From NCBI GenBank assembly GCA_028704515.1, contig JAQWFH010000014.1, positions 1 through 47,960 of the forward strand: 47,960 nucleotides of DNA. The letters are read 5' to 3'. This stretch comes from Eubacteriales bacterium (GTDB taxonomy: Bacteria; Bacillota; Clostridia; Peptostreptococcales; Anaerovoracaceae). Under the pieces are notes generated by a model. That model did no database searches. It was not told the DNA's origin and saw only the letters and a list, made by a program, of their open reading frames with translations. The translations under genes were made by a program, and so were the position numbers. Shown one piece after another: positions 1-7,592 of the stretch; position 1 is the stretch's first letter; each line of letters opens with the position of its first letter.

Positions 1-2
1 TA

Positions 3-374
3 TGGTGGAGATGAGGAGAGTCGAACTCCTGTCCGAAAGCATTTCCACGAGAATTTCTCCGAGCGCAGCCGCTGTTTTATTATTTCGCTCAAGCTAGCGA
101 CCGGCGGCAGTCTTTAGCTCTTGCTATCCCGTTATTCCCTCGTGCTGCCGGGCTTTCACACGAGGTTTCCTGTATGTTTGACGCCGGTGACCTAACCTAC
201 AGGTAAATTAGGGCCGACGACGCTACCGCTTAGAGCGGCGCTGAACTATGCAGCGTATGCGTAAGTGTTATTATTTTTAGCGTTTGTATTTAACGTGCCA
301 TTTTTAACGCAGACTTGGCAAACTGCGGCTCGCTTATCCCGATTCTACACCCCCGTCGAAACCTTTACATCCCC
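3..374 (-). ncRNA. ssrA: tmRNA (transfer-messenger RNA)
   Basis: This is the rescue RNA that frees stalled ribosomes together with SmpB, whose gene lies just upstream on the same strand. Read on the minus strand it starts GGGGAUG and ends CAUCUCC-ACCA, which pair as a tRNA-like acceptor stem with an encoded CCA. The conserved 5' block with UUCGACGGGGGUGUAGAAUCGGG and the T-arm GGAGUUCGACUCUCC are visible. The tag frame ends at a UAG stop (248-246). By alignment with the E. coli pattern the resume codon is about 287-285, giving a tag of roughly (A)TNAKNNNTYAYAA. The exact resume codon is inferred. The ends come from the acceptor pairing. Confidence 0.95.
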
Positions 375-686
375 ATAATTATAGTTTTGTAAAATGCTTT
401 AGTGGGTATTTTTTACAAAATTGCGCATCCCTATCTTTTGAATTTTTCTCAATCTAGTGATCGCAGATACATTATACCACATTTGTATACAATTTAACAT
501 TAGGAAAATATTGCTTTTATATTTTTTTAAGATTTTTTATGTGCCACACGCCCCAACGACTTGAAATACTCTTCTAATGCGCCTGAAAGCTCCCGTGACC
601 TTGTCACACTCTTGCCGCAGTGACATCGCGTATGGGATTATAACCTGCGGACTGTTTGTGCGCCACCATTTGCAACTGCATGTTTC
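375..686. other. smpB-ssrA spacer, no clear gene
   Basis: About 310 bases separate smpB from ssrA. The part next to ssrA (375-540) is AT-rich and holds the candidate ssrA promoter. The part next to smpB (about 545-686) is clearly more GC-rich and contains a perfect short hairpin GTGAC-AAG-GTCAC on the minus strand. Short reading frames exist there on the minus strand (25 codons from an ATG, 26 codons from a GTG), but none has a convincing ribosome binding site. Not assigned. Confidence 0.5.
471..479 (-). promoter_or_regulatory. candidate extended -10 promoter for ssrA
   Basis: On the minus strand TGG-TATAAT forms an extended -10 about 100 nt upstream of the mature tmRNA 5' end. The -35 is poor. 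A second TATAAT (383-378) lies too close to the mature end to give it directly, though 5' processing by RNase P is usual for tmRNA. Transcription could also continue from smpB, since no terminator is seen between the two. Confidence 0.4.
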
Positions 687-1148
687 TCAGCGGTTGTATT
701 TCTTCATCGCCTGCTGCATCTTTCTTTCCGCATCTTTTTTGGCGATATCGTCTCTCTTATCGTAGTTCTTCTTGCCTCGGCAGACGCCTATTTGCATCTT
801 GGCGATGCCCTTTTCGTTTATGTACATATTTAGAGGAATTATAGTCAATCCCTTCTGTGTGATGTAACCTATCAGCTTGCGGATCTCCTGCTTGTGAAGG
901 AGCAGCTTCTTCGGGCGTAGGGGATCGGTATTAAACCTGTTGCCTTGCTCGTACGGACTGATACTCATACCATATACGAACAATTCCTCACCGTCAAATT
1001 TCGCATAGCTTTCCTTGATGCTCACCTTCCCAGCTCTTGCCGATTTTATCTCGGTGCCGGTAAGCACGATGCCAGCCTCATGGGTTTCATCTATGAAGTA
1101 ATCGTGCCTAGCCTTCTTATTATTTGCAATTAATTTTCGTTTTTTCAT
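687..1148 (-). CDS. smpB: SsrA-binding protein SmpB
   Basis: A 153-residue protein of the usual SmpB length. SmpB binds tmRNA and delivers it to the ribosomal A site during trans-translation in the cytoplasm. The family signature is clear: the N-terminal [27 protein letters not shown] block, the SYAKF and LLLHKQEI segments, the [19 protein letters not shown] stretch, and a basic C-terminal tail with KKDAERKM that folds as a helix in the decoding centre. Its gene directly precedes ssrA on the same strand, the common pairing. The ATG start gives the canonical short N-terminus. Confidence 0.97.
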   Translation of the reverse strand: MKKRKLIANNKKARHDYFIDETHEAGIVLTGTEIKSARAGKVSIKESYAKFDGEELFVYGMSISPYEQGNRFNTDPLRPKKLLLHKQEIRKLIGYITQKGLTIIPLNMYINEKGIAKMQIGVCRGKKNYDKRDDIAKKDAERKMQQAMKKYNR

Positions 1149-1211
1149 ATCTATCCCTTATTCTCACGTTCTTCCGCAAGTGCCTATCAATCGTTCGTGT
1201 GCTCGCAGCCC

Positions 1212-1613
1212 CTAAAGAAGCCTTGCTCTGCTTATTGGAAAAATCCTTGCAAATGCACGACCCTCAAGATCATTTACAGGTATCATTCCCACAGCTTCGT
1301 CTCGGCTGTCAACACCCTCTGCATTTTCCCCTGATAATACGAACGCCTTTTCGTCGCTAACGTACACGACCCTCTTAAACCTAACAGCACCATTATCCGC
1401 TGAAGTATAAACAGGTGTCCTAAATGCAACGATATCACCTCGGCTCGGTTCCTGCGCAATGTATGCAAGTCTGCTTACTAGTACCACATCTCCCTCCCCG
1501 AGGAGTGGGTTCATACTGTCTCCCGAAATTTGCTCGCACGAAATCATAACCAATATCGCAACCGACATCAATATCCCCAGAAAAACCGCTCTAAAGTATC
1601 TCCAAAAAATCAT
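1212..1613 (-). CDS. short type I signal peptidase
   Basis: A compact S26-family signal peptidase of 133 residues, which would cleave signal peptides at the outer face of the membrane. It has one N-terminal membrane segment (about residues 6-26), the catalytic serine in GDSMNPLL (about residue 32), a candidate general-base lysine in RFKRVV, and a late DSRD element. The canonical GDNR motif near box E is replaced by SGENAEGVDSRD. The ATG used here has a GGAAGGA ribosome binding site 9 nt upstream; a TTG seven codons further up is possible but weaker. It sits directly downstream of a second, more typical signal peptidase. Membrane topology is inferred from hydrophobicity. It might serve a specialised substrate; no substrate gene is adjacent. 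Confidence 0.85.
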   Translation of the reverse strand: MIFWRYFRAVFLGILMSVAILVMISCEQISGDSMNPLLGEGDVVLVSRLAYIAQEPSRGDIVAFRTPVYTSADNGAVRFKRVVYVSDEKAFVLSGENAEGVDSRDEAVGMIPVNDLEGRAFARIFPISRARLL

Positions 1614-1648
1614 TATCCCGCATCCTTCCCGCAATGTGCGCAGGAAAA

Positions 1649-2161
1649 TTACAGCATTCGGATTTTGTTAAACGGATAGAGCCTTACAACAGCCTTGCCG
1701 ACAATCTGATCTATATCAATGCATCCAATCTCTTCCGCTCTAGAATCCAAGCTCATTCGCCTGTTATCGCCCATTACAAAGAGCTGACCTCCGGGAACTG
1801 TAAAGTCATCCACAAATCCTGCGGTATAATCCTCAAATATATAACCCTCTTGCAAAAGCTCATCGTTTCTATATACATTACCGTCGACAATGGTTATCTT
1901 ATCTCCCGGCAGCCCTATTATCCTCTTTATCAGAAGCTTCTCATCTCCGTTTTCTGTCTTAAGGTCCGTGTGGAAAACTATGATATCGCCTCTTTCGGGG
2001 TTTCCCCACATCTTGTATGTTTGCTTCGAAAGTATGATGTAGTTGTTTTCATAAAGCGTCGGCTGCATTGATCTTTCTTTAACTATTGTAGGCATTATAA
2101 ATTGCAAAATCACTACTGCAATTATTATAGCAACGATTATATCCCGAATCCAACCTCTCAT
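1649..2161 (-). CDS. lepB: signal peptidase I
   Basis: A Bacillus SipS/clostridial LepB-type signal peptidase I of 170 residues. It removes signal peptides from exported proteins. It has a single N-terminal membrane anchor (about residues 7-26), the nucleophile serine in ERSMQPTL, the general-base lysine in LLIKRIIGLPGD, and the GDNR...SLDSR box E. All key residues of the Gram-positive type are present. The gene lies between a pseudouridine synthase and a second, shorter signal peptidase with small gaps (21 and 35 nt), consistent with one transcript. Confidence 0.95.
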   Translation of the reverse strand: MRGWIRDIIVAIIIAVVILQFIMPTIVKERSMQPTLYENNYIILSKQTYKMWGNPERGDIIVFHTDLKTENGDEKLLIKRIIGLPGDKITIVDGNVYRNDELLQEGYIFEDYTAGFVDDFTVPGGQLFVMGDNRRMSLDSRAEEIGCIDIDQIVGKAVVRLYPFNKIRML

Positions 2162-2182
2162 TTATCTTCTTCCTCCGTTATT

Positions 2183-3142
2183 TTAACCGAAAATTTCCTG
2201 TTTTATACCTTCTGCGCGCTTCGGAAGCGGCGCGGTTATTTCAAGACCCTTTAAATACCCCAGGCTTCCTATACCCTCGTTAAAGTATAACTTATATGCG
2301 TGAAGAAATTGTGTTGTTAAGTTGTATTTTCTTGTCGCATCGGCATTAACTCGCCTGTCTCCGTACTTGGCATCACCTATTATGGGATATCCCGCCGTCG
2401 CCAGGTGTGCTCGTATTTGATGCGTTCTTCCGGTAATAAGGCGGACCTCGACGAGAGTGTACCCATTCTTTGATTCCAGCGGCCTTGCCACGGTTTCCAT
2501 AAGCTTGCCACCCTCTTTGACCAAGCTTACCTTGTTGAGTCTCTCATCCTTTTCCATTCTATCGGATAGATATAGAGGGCCCTTCATCGTTCCTGCAGTT
2601 ATTGTCAGGTAATATTTGCTCACGCAATCCTTATCCCTTATCATGGCATTGAGTTCTTTCAGAGCAGCGGCATTTTTGCCGAATAAAACCAGGCCTGTTG
2701 TATTTCTATCAAGACGGTTCGCGGGCGCCGGTGTGAATGTCTTTTCATCCGCCGCCGAATATTCATTTTTGTCTGAAAGATAGCTTATGACTTGATTTGC
2801 CAGATGGTGCTTTTTCTCGAAAAAATCGCCGTGGGTCAGGAGTCCGAACGGCTTATCAACTGCAATTATATTCTCATCCTCGTAAGCGACTGTAAACTGT
2901 TTTTTAGACTTGCGATCCTTCTTTTCGGCCTTAAAAGCCGCAGAATCCTCATCACTAATATAGATGGCAATCTCATCTCCGAGGCAGAGAACCAAGTCTT
3001 CCTTGCCCCGCTTCCCATTAATTTTGACATCTTTTCTGATCATCTTATATATAGCTGAAAGCGGCGCATTACGATAATACTTTCGCAAGAAGCGATCCAG
3101 TCTTTGGTTTTCTTCATTTTTTCCTATTAAAATCTTAATCAT
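2183..3142 (-). CDS. RluA-family pseudouridine synthase with S4 domain
   Basis: A 319-residue RNA pseudouridine synthase of the RluA/RluC/RluD family, which isomerises uridines in rRNA or tRNA. An N-terminal S4-like RNA-binding segment (RLDRFLRKYYR, about 10-70) is followed by the catalytic domain with NRLDRNTTGLVLFGK, whose Asp is the nucleophile, and by RTHQIRAHLA and PIIGDAKYG. I start at the internal ATG (MIKILIGK) because the upstream 16 codons look non-coding. Spacing to a ribosome binding site (AAAGG) is unusually short for that ATG, and a TATAAT lies just upstream, so the start and promoter are not fully settled. The exact target site cannot be read from the sequence. Confidence 0.9.
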   Translation of the reverse strand: MIKILIGKNEENQRLDRFLRKYYRNAPLSAIYKMIRKDVKINGKRGKEDLVLCLGDEIAIYISDEDSAAFKAEKKDRKSKKQFTVAYEDENIIAVDKPFGLLTHGDFFEKKHHLANQVISYLSDKNEYSAADEKTFTPAPANRLDRNTTGLVLFGKNAAALKELNAMIRDKDCVSKYYLTITAGTMKGPLYLSDRMEKDERLNKVSLVKEGGKLMETVARPLESKNGYTLVEVRLITGRTHQIRAHLATAGYPIIGDAKYGDRRVNADATRKYNLTTQFLHAYKLYFNEGIGSLGYLKGLEITAPLPKRAEGIKQEIFG

Positions 3143-3216
3143 AACCTTTATTATACAATATTTAATGCCGACAGTATATAATTTTATCAAAAATAAAAAA
3201 CTTCATACAATATTCA

Positions 3217-3245
3217 TTGAGAAACTTATCGATATATGCTATATT
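3217..3245 (+). promoter_or_regulatory. sigma-A-type promoter of the MltG-like gene
   Basis: TTGAGA and TATATT are separated by exactly 17 bases. The predicted start near 3252 leaves a leader of about 75 nt before the ATG at 3326. Confidence 0.6.
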
Positions 3246-3325
3246 TATAAAAAAGAAGAATAGAAAAATTCATTTTTTATTGCTTAAGGCGATATTTCTA
3301 TGTAACAAAAGTAGGGGAAACACAG

Positions 3326-3808
3326 ATGAATAAATTTAGAGATTTATTGTATGATAAAAATGATATTGTTGTAGCTTTGGTAATCATACTTGTAGCGGCA
3401 CTTATTATAGTATGGAGAATTGACGCCATTATAGGGTTCCCACAAACTATTATAGCCGCCGAGGAGGATGGAAAGGGGCAGTCTCTTCCGACGAAATACA
3501 GTGCCACAAAGGGCACAGAAGGCGTTGATGACGGTATAAGAACACCTGGTAGCGCTGCCAAGGATGACGGGGAAAAGGACGGCCAAAAGCCCTCCGGCTA
3601 TTCTGTCTACATCAATTACGGTGATTCCGTCAACACGGTTGCAGGTTATCTCGTAGATCTGGGATTTTTCGATACTAAGGAAGGATGCATCGCTGCAATC
3701 AATGATGCAGGTGTTGCGCAAAAGCTGCAGGTCGGGACACATGTAATCCCAAGAGATGCCACGCCGGAGGAAGCTATAAAGATCCTCACCACCTCCCCCG
3801 GGGCTTAG
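3326..3808 (+). CDS. small membrane-anchored MltG/YceG-like protein
   Basis: A 160-residue protein with a short cytoplasmic N-terminus, one membrane segment (about residues 13-33), a linker rich in Gly, Asp and Lys (45-90), and a C-terminal domain of about 65 residues. The latter (YSVYINYGDSVNTVAGYL, then VGTHVIPRDATPEEAIKIL) resembles the LysM-like N-terminal part of endolytic transglycosylase MltG. The catalytic domain of MltG is absent, so it should not cut peptidoglycan. A role in binding or scaffolding cell-wall enzymes is inference only. It is a single-gene transcript with its own promoter and a strong terminator. An AGGGG motif lies 9 nt before the ATG. Confidence 0.75.
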   Translation: MNKFRDLLYDKNDIVVALVIILVAALIIVWRIDAIIGFPQTIIAAEEDGKGQSLPTKYSATKGTEGVDDGIRTPGSAAKDDGEKDGQKPSGYSVYINYGDSVNTVAGYLVDLGFFDTKEGCIAAINDAGVAQKLQVGTHVIPRDATPEEAIKILTTSPGA

Positions 3809-3824
3809 CACATCATTTACATAA

Positions 3825-4091
3825 TTAAGATTCCAAAAGCCTGATTATTTTATCTAATCGGGCTTTTTGTTCGCCCGACATCATTGGGCGAAGCGCATAT
3901 ATGGATTTTAGCTGTTTTTCGAAGGCCTCTGGATTTTTCTTGATCTGATCCTTCATGGCTGCAATCTCCTTAAGTAACTCCTCGTCGCTTTTATCCTTGT
4001 ATTGCGCCGCTTTTCTCTCCGCCGCCATTGTATTTTCCATACCAAGTTCTTTTGCCAAGTCCATGAGCAGCTTATTGTTTATCATCATCAA
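3825..4091 (-). CDS. small protein of unknown function (88 aa)
   Basis: Not recognised. The 88-residue product is highly charged and predicted helical, with many Lys, Glu and Met (AAERKAAQYKDKSDEELLKEIAAMKDQIKKN) and a C-terminus of MSGEQKARLDKIIRLLES. There is no signal peptide or membrane segment. Three consecutive ATGs start the frame; the first has GGAGG at a 7-nt spacing, which strongly supports translation. It is transcribed divergently from another small unknown gene (4198-4500), and a CATATAAT element lies 28 nt before its start. A helical oligomer or a spore-associated protein is possible but unproven. Confidence 0.75.
   Translation of the reverse strand: MMMINNKLLMDLAKELGMENTMAAERKAAQYKDKSDEELLKEIAAMKDQIKKNPEAFEKQLKSIYALRPMMSGEQKARLDKIIRLLES
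3835..3868 (+). terminator. rho-independent terminator after the MltG-like gene
   Basis: A 13-bp stem (AAAAGCCTGATTA with TAATCGGGCTTTT, one G-U pair) and a short loop are followed by a T-run. It lies inside the 3' end of the convergent 88-codon gene, so both genes share this sequence. Confidence 0.8.
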
Positions 4092-4119
4092 ATATCCTCC
4101 TTTTCTTTTTCTTACATAG

Positions 4120-4128
4120 CATTATATG
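4120..4128 (-). promoter_or_regulatory. CATATAATG element upstream of the 88-aa gene
   Basis: On the minus strand this resembles the -10 of mother-cell sporulation sigma factors (CATACANT for SigE, CATANNNTA for SigK) with one mismatch. It also contains a TATAAT usable by sigma A. No clear -35 of either class is visible. The divergent gene has CATATATTG at 4149-4157. Confidence 0.35.
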
Positions 4129-4197
4129 CACCGTGTGGCTCTTACTTTCATATATTGAAATGAAGATTTCCTTAAAAATTTAGGAGGACTACATAAT

Positions 4198-4500
4198 ATG
4201 AACCCACTTTTAATATTTTTCTTTCTCTATCTTCTCTCATCGGAGAAAAATTCGTTTGGATCGGGCGATACCTTCAAAATGGAGCTGGCTCTGGACAACA
4301 TGAACAAGGTCGTCAATATGGCACAAAAAATAAACGGCCTTAATAAGACAGCGACATCGTTTAATCAGATACCATCTCTTCCTTCGCCTGCATCAAACCC
4401 AAATGCCGGCTCTCAGCCATCCTCGTCCGCCCCTGATCTTGGCGAGTTGATGCAAACTATGGGCCCTATACTTCAGATGCTTTCAAAAGGAGATAAATAG
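4198..4500 (+). CDS. small protein of unknown function (100 aa), hydrophobic N-terminus
   Basis: Not recognised. The 100-residue product begins with a very hydrophobic, aromatic stretch (NPLLIFFFLYLLSSE). A short helical segment (about 25-50) follows, then a Pro/Ser-rich linker (about 55-80) and a C-terminal amphipathic end (LMQTMGPILQMLSKGDK). AGGAGG precedes the ATG by about 12 nt. The N-terminus resembles that of the 48-residue peptide encoded at 18865-19011 (LLFFFLILVLLF). Together with the CATATATTG element upstream this hints at a spore-associated small protein, which is inference. It is divergent from the 88-codon gene. Confidence 0.75.
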   Translation: MNPLLIFFFLYLLSSEKNSFGSGDTFKMELALDNMNKVVNMAQKINGLNKTATSFNQIPSLPSPASNPNAGSQPSSSAPDLGELMQTMGPILQMLSKGDK

Positions 4501-4504
4501 AAAA

Positions 4505-4524
4505 TGGGCGACCTGAGCCGCCCA
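4505..4524. terminator. hairpin between convergent genes
   Basis: TGGGCG and CGCCCA form a 6-bp GC-rich stem directly after the 100-codon gene, facing the end of the histidine kinase gene. It lacks a good T-run, so termination is possible but weak. Confidence 0.45.
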
Positions 4525-4547
4525 CCGTGTCTTATTCGAACTAAATA

Positions 4548-6773
4548 TTAATTTGCTTTATCGAGCATAACCGTGGCTTTGAATAAATCTCCGTCTATTG
4601 TTATTTCAAACCAACCATTCATTAGTCTGACCAGGTCATTTGTGATAGCAAGCCCCAGGCCGCTTCCGTCTGTTGTTCTCGCTTCATCACCCCTCTTAAA
4701 GCGTTCCATCAGCTCGTCGGGTTCTATGTTCAATGCTTGCCTTGACATATTTTTTATTTCTAATATCATCATATTCCCGGCCGTATTTCTGACCCCATTC
4801 ATATCTTTTCCGCTCTTCAATTCCTTGATTTCTATATATACACGACTTTTTTCCTGTGCATATTTAAGGACATTACCAAGGAGATTCTCGATCACTCTCC
4901 ACAGAAGTCTTCCGTCAGACATCACGAAATATCTTTCCTGTGGTGCATTGATTATGAATTCCAACCCCGATTCCTCAATACCCTTGCTCATCTCTCCGAG
5001 ACTTTGATTTAGGATTGAGAGCAAATCGACCTTTTCAAGGTTTACCGGCATAGCGCCACTAGATGCCTTTGCTGCTTCAAATAAATCCTCAGTGAGCTTT
5101 GTTAATCGCTCGGTCTTTTGTTCTAGGATATCAAGATATTCAGGCGCATTCTCACTATCAAGACCTTCTTTTTTCAGTAAATCCACATACGAAACCATAG
5201 ATGTAAGCGGCGTTTTTAAATCGTGAGATACATTTGAAATGAGCTCTGTTTTCATCCTTTGGTTTTTCAGCTCGTTTTGAACGGCTATGTTCGAGGCCTC
5301 TGAGATTTCGTTTATACCTTCCGCCAGCCGCGATAATTCAACGGTTTTTTTGTCACTGTAGGTAGGTATCTTATACGCTAGGTTTCCGCTTTTCACCTCG
5401 TCTACACCCTTTTGTAGCTCGTCAAAGCGTCTTGCCCATATAGGAACGAGAAGTATGATTGCAACGAGGACAACCGGGGCCATAAAAACAGTAGCGGAGA
5501 GCAGGCAGATTGCCAATGATACAATCATGGCTTTTCTCATAATCCCCTTGCCGTTAATTACTTCCGAAATTAAATCTATAAGTAGCTTCCCTAATTTGCA
5601 AATGATTGAATTCTTTAAGAACACCCGAGCCTTGATGATTCTTATCGTGGAAAGCACAAACCAAAGTCCTAAAGATGCGATCAATGCGATAACACTGCCG
5701 ACAAGGCCTATCTCAACCAAATTCATATAGCCTCTGTCATAACACGCCCAGCTTGTGATAGCTATAAACCCAAGTACCAAGGCAACCATGATTCCCGCAA
5801 GCTGTATTTCTGTCCATATATTATCTGCTGAGTATAGCTTTCGCTTGCCTTCACTGTCTCTTCTTCCGGTTGTCACAGCAAGCCAAATGAATGTTATCAG
5901 CGCAATAAGGAATGTTGCGATTATGAGAGGCAGCTTCGATATAACCTCTTTGCTAATCTGATTATATTCCGTTGCCGCCGCAGCAAGGTACCTACCGTCA
6001 AATGAGAAGTAAAGCTTAAGATCTTCGTTATAGTAAGAATTTAACTGATCCTTGAGGTAATAATCGCTTCCCGACCGCGTGCCGGTTGCCTCCGACTCAG
6101 GCACCTTCTTTACTTCACCGTTTTCGTAGGTAAAATATGCAGGCTGTTTGGAAAAATCCCCGGAAGACACGGCATTACCTTGCTGAAGTGCCACATTTGT
6201 TATGACGTTTTGACCATCTGTTGCATAATAGCTAAAGCCATTAATTGCATTAAATTCCTTTAAACGCATTTCAAAATTCGCAAGATCTTCCTTTATAAGG
6301 AAAGCCTTTATTGCGGCTTCTGCTTCCTTATTGGCGTTAATAAATGCATTGCGCACAATTGGGTCGTAGAAGTCTCTTTCGTTTTCTGAGTACGGATAAA
6401 CCGCCTTTTCCACTATAATTTTATTACCGCGCGAATATTGTCCATAATCATAAAGGGAGTGCATCTCCTCTATAATTTCGTCTTCACTAATACCCGCAGC
6501 ACTTTGAATATATTCCTTGCTTTTGTATTCATCGAGCACCCTCATTATTGACATGGCTTTTTCGTTTAATAAGTCCTGCATGTCACCGCTTTGCTTGTAG
6601 CTCTTGCCCGCAATGATGTCATCAATGCTCACTGACCTCAAGGTTGATAGCTGTAAGCTGCCCACCATGGAAAGGCTTGAAATTATGCATGTTGTAAACA
6701 TCAATACGCAGAGAATGAAGACTGCCGCTCTAACCGCAATATTTTGATTAAATTTTTTCGATTTTATATCCAA
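4548..6773 (-). CDS. membrane sensor histidine kinase
   Basis: A 741-residue sensor kinase of a two-component system. One N-terminal membrane segment (about 14-37) and an extracytoplasmic region (about 40-275) are followed by several membrane helices (about 278-450). A HAMP-like linker comes next, then the HisKA domain with SHDLKTPLTSM (His517 as phosphoacceptor). The HATPase domain has the N-box NLLGNVLKYA and G-box DGSGLGLAITNDLV. The multi-helix sensor part is unusual compared with simple two-helix kinases. Its start overlaps the end of the response regulator by 26 nt, so the two are cotranscribed and likely translationally coupled. The stimulus cannot be read from the sequence. Confidence 0.93.
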   Translation of the reverse strand: MDIKSKKFNQNIAVRAAVFILCVLMFTTCIISSLSMVGSLQLSTLRSVSIDDIIAGKSYKQSGDMQDLLNEKAMSIMRVLDEYKSKEYIQSAAGISEDEIIEEMHSLYDYGQYSRGNKIIVEKAVYPYSENERDFYDPIVRNAFINANKEAEAAIKAFLIKEDLANFEMRLKEFNAINGFSYYATDGQNVITNVALQQGNAVSSGDFSKQPAYFTYENGEVKKVPESEATGTRSGSDYYLKDQLNSYYNEDLKLYFSFDGRYLAAAATEYNQISKEVISKLPLIIATFLIALITFIWLAVTTGRRDSEGKRKLYSADNIWTEIQLAGIMVALVLGFIAITSWACYDRGYMNLVEIGLVGSVIALIASLGLWFVLSTIRIIKARVFLKNSIICKLGKLLIDLISEVINGKGIMRKAMIVSLAICLLSATVFMAPVVLVAIILLVPIWARRFDELQKGVDEVKSGNLAYKIPTYSDKKTVELSRLAEGINEISEASNIAVQNELKNQRMKTELISNVSHDLKTPLTSMVSYVDLLKKEGLDSENAPEYLDILEQKTERLTKLTEDLFEAAKASSGAMPVNLEKVDLLSILNQSLGEMSKGIEESGLEFIINAPQERYFVMSDGRLLWRVIENLLGNVLKYAQEKSRVYIEIKELKSGKDMNGVRNTAGNMMILEIKNMSRQALNIEPDELMERFKRGDEARTTDGSGLGLAITNDLVRLMNGWFEITIDGDLFKATVMLDKAN

Positions 6774-7434
6774 TCCCCCACACCACCTTTAAATATCTCG
6801 GATTTTTCGGATTAATTTCTATTTTTTCCCGAATTCTCCGGATATGCACAGCTACGGTGTTCTCGGGATTGAAGGAAGGTTCCTTCCAAACATTTTCATA
6901 TATTTGCTCCATACTGAACACCTTGCCTGCATTTTCCGTCAGCAGCTTTAAAATCCCGAATTCTATCGGCGTTACAACTATTTGCTGACCGTCAAGTGTA
7001 ACTGTTTTGCTCTCATCGTCGATCTCCAGTCCCCCTGTTTTGTAGATCCCCTTTTTAATCTCCATACTTCCCAGATTTACATATCTTCTCAGATGAGATT
7101 TTACTCGCGCTATAAGCTCCAGTGGGTTAAAGGGCTTAGTTATGTAATCGTCCGCACCTATATTAAGCCCCGTAATCTTATCGTAATCCTCACTCTTTGC
7201 GCTGAGCATGATGATCGGAATGTTTTTTTCTTCGCGTATTTTCATGGTCGCTCTCATACCGTCGAGCTTTGGCATCATTATATCCATAAGCACGAGATGA
7301 ATAGGCTCCCTATCGACGATGTCAAGGGCCATCAGTCCATCATATGCCTTGAATACGCTGTACCCCTCATTCTTTAAATAGATTTCTATCGCTCCAACTA
7401 TTTCTTTATCGTCATCGCATACAAGAATGTTCAT
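6748..7434 (-). CDS. OmpR/VanR-type response regulator
   Basis: A 228-residue DNA-binding response regulator. The receiver domain (1-115) has the acidic pair DDD, the phosphoacceptor Asp51 in LVLMDIMMPK, and the conserved Lys in YITKPFNP. The C-terminal winged helix (about 130-228) has VTPIEFGILKLL and NTVAVHIRRIREKIE. It is phosphorylated by the overlapping downstream histidine kinase. The closest class by motifs is the VanR group, but no van or other target genes are adjacent, so glycopeptide sensing should not be assumed. A direct repeat of TTCTTAA about 110 bp upstream may be its own binding site. Confidence 0.95.
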   Translation of the reverse strand: MNILVCDDDKEIVGAIEIYLKNEGYSVFKAYDGLMALDIVDREPIHLVLMDIMMPKLDGMRATMKIREEKNIPIIMLSAKSEDYDKITGLNIGADDYITKPFNPLELIARVKSHLRRYVNLGSMEIKKGIYKTGGLEIDDESKTVTLDGQQIVVTPIEFGILKLLTENAGKVFSMEQIYENVWKEPSFNPENTVAVHIRRIREKIEINPKNPRYLKVVWGIGYKIEKI

Positions 7435-7541
7435 ATAATATTCCTTTCATCATTATCGCTTTGGCTTACTCGTGCACAAGCAGCTTCCACGATTTTACAA
7501 CTATATATTATCTCTTCATTATTACAAAACAGTCTATATAT

Positions 7542-7559
7542 TTCTTAAGAAATTCTTAA
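7542..7559. promoter_or_regulatory. candidate response-regulator site (TTCTTAA direct repeat)
   Basis: Two identical TTCTTAA heptamers begin exactly 11 bp apart (7542 and 7553), one helical turn, as typical for OmpR-family dimers. They lie upstream of the response regulator gene and also form overlapping palindromes. They abut the fba terminator. Confidence 0.35.
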
Positions 7560-7589
7560 AAAAAGGAGGCTGTAAAAACAACCTCCTTT
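7558..7589 (-). terminator. rho-independent terminator of fba
   Basis: On the minus strand AAAGGAGG pairs with CCTCCTTT around an 8-16 nt loop, followed by seven T's (7564-7558). It starts directly after the fba stop codon. Confidence 0.85.
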
Positions 7590-7592
7590 CTA

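Noticed and set aside
483-492. TTGTATACAA palindrome near ssrA as a shared operator with citrate synthase
   Set aside because: The same 10-mer also occurs inside the FAD dehydrogenase coding region (34883-34892), so chance occurrence is likely.
577-844. Plus-strand frames next to smpB
   Set aside because: They overlap smpB antisense and have no ribosome binding site.
6748-7434. Vancomycin-resistance VanR assignment
   Set aside because: Similarity is at the subfamily level only; no vanHAX-type genes are nearby.
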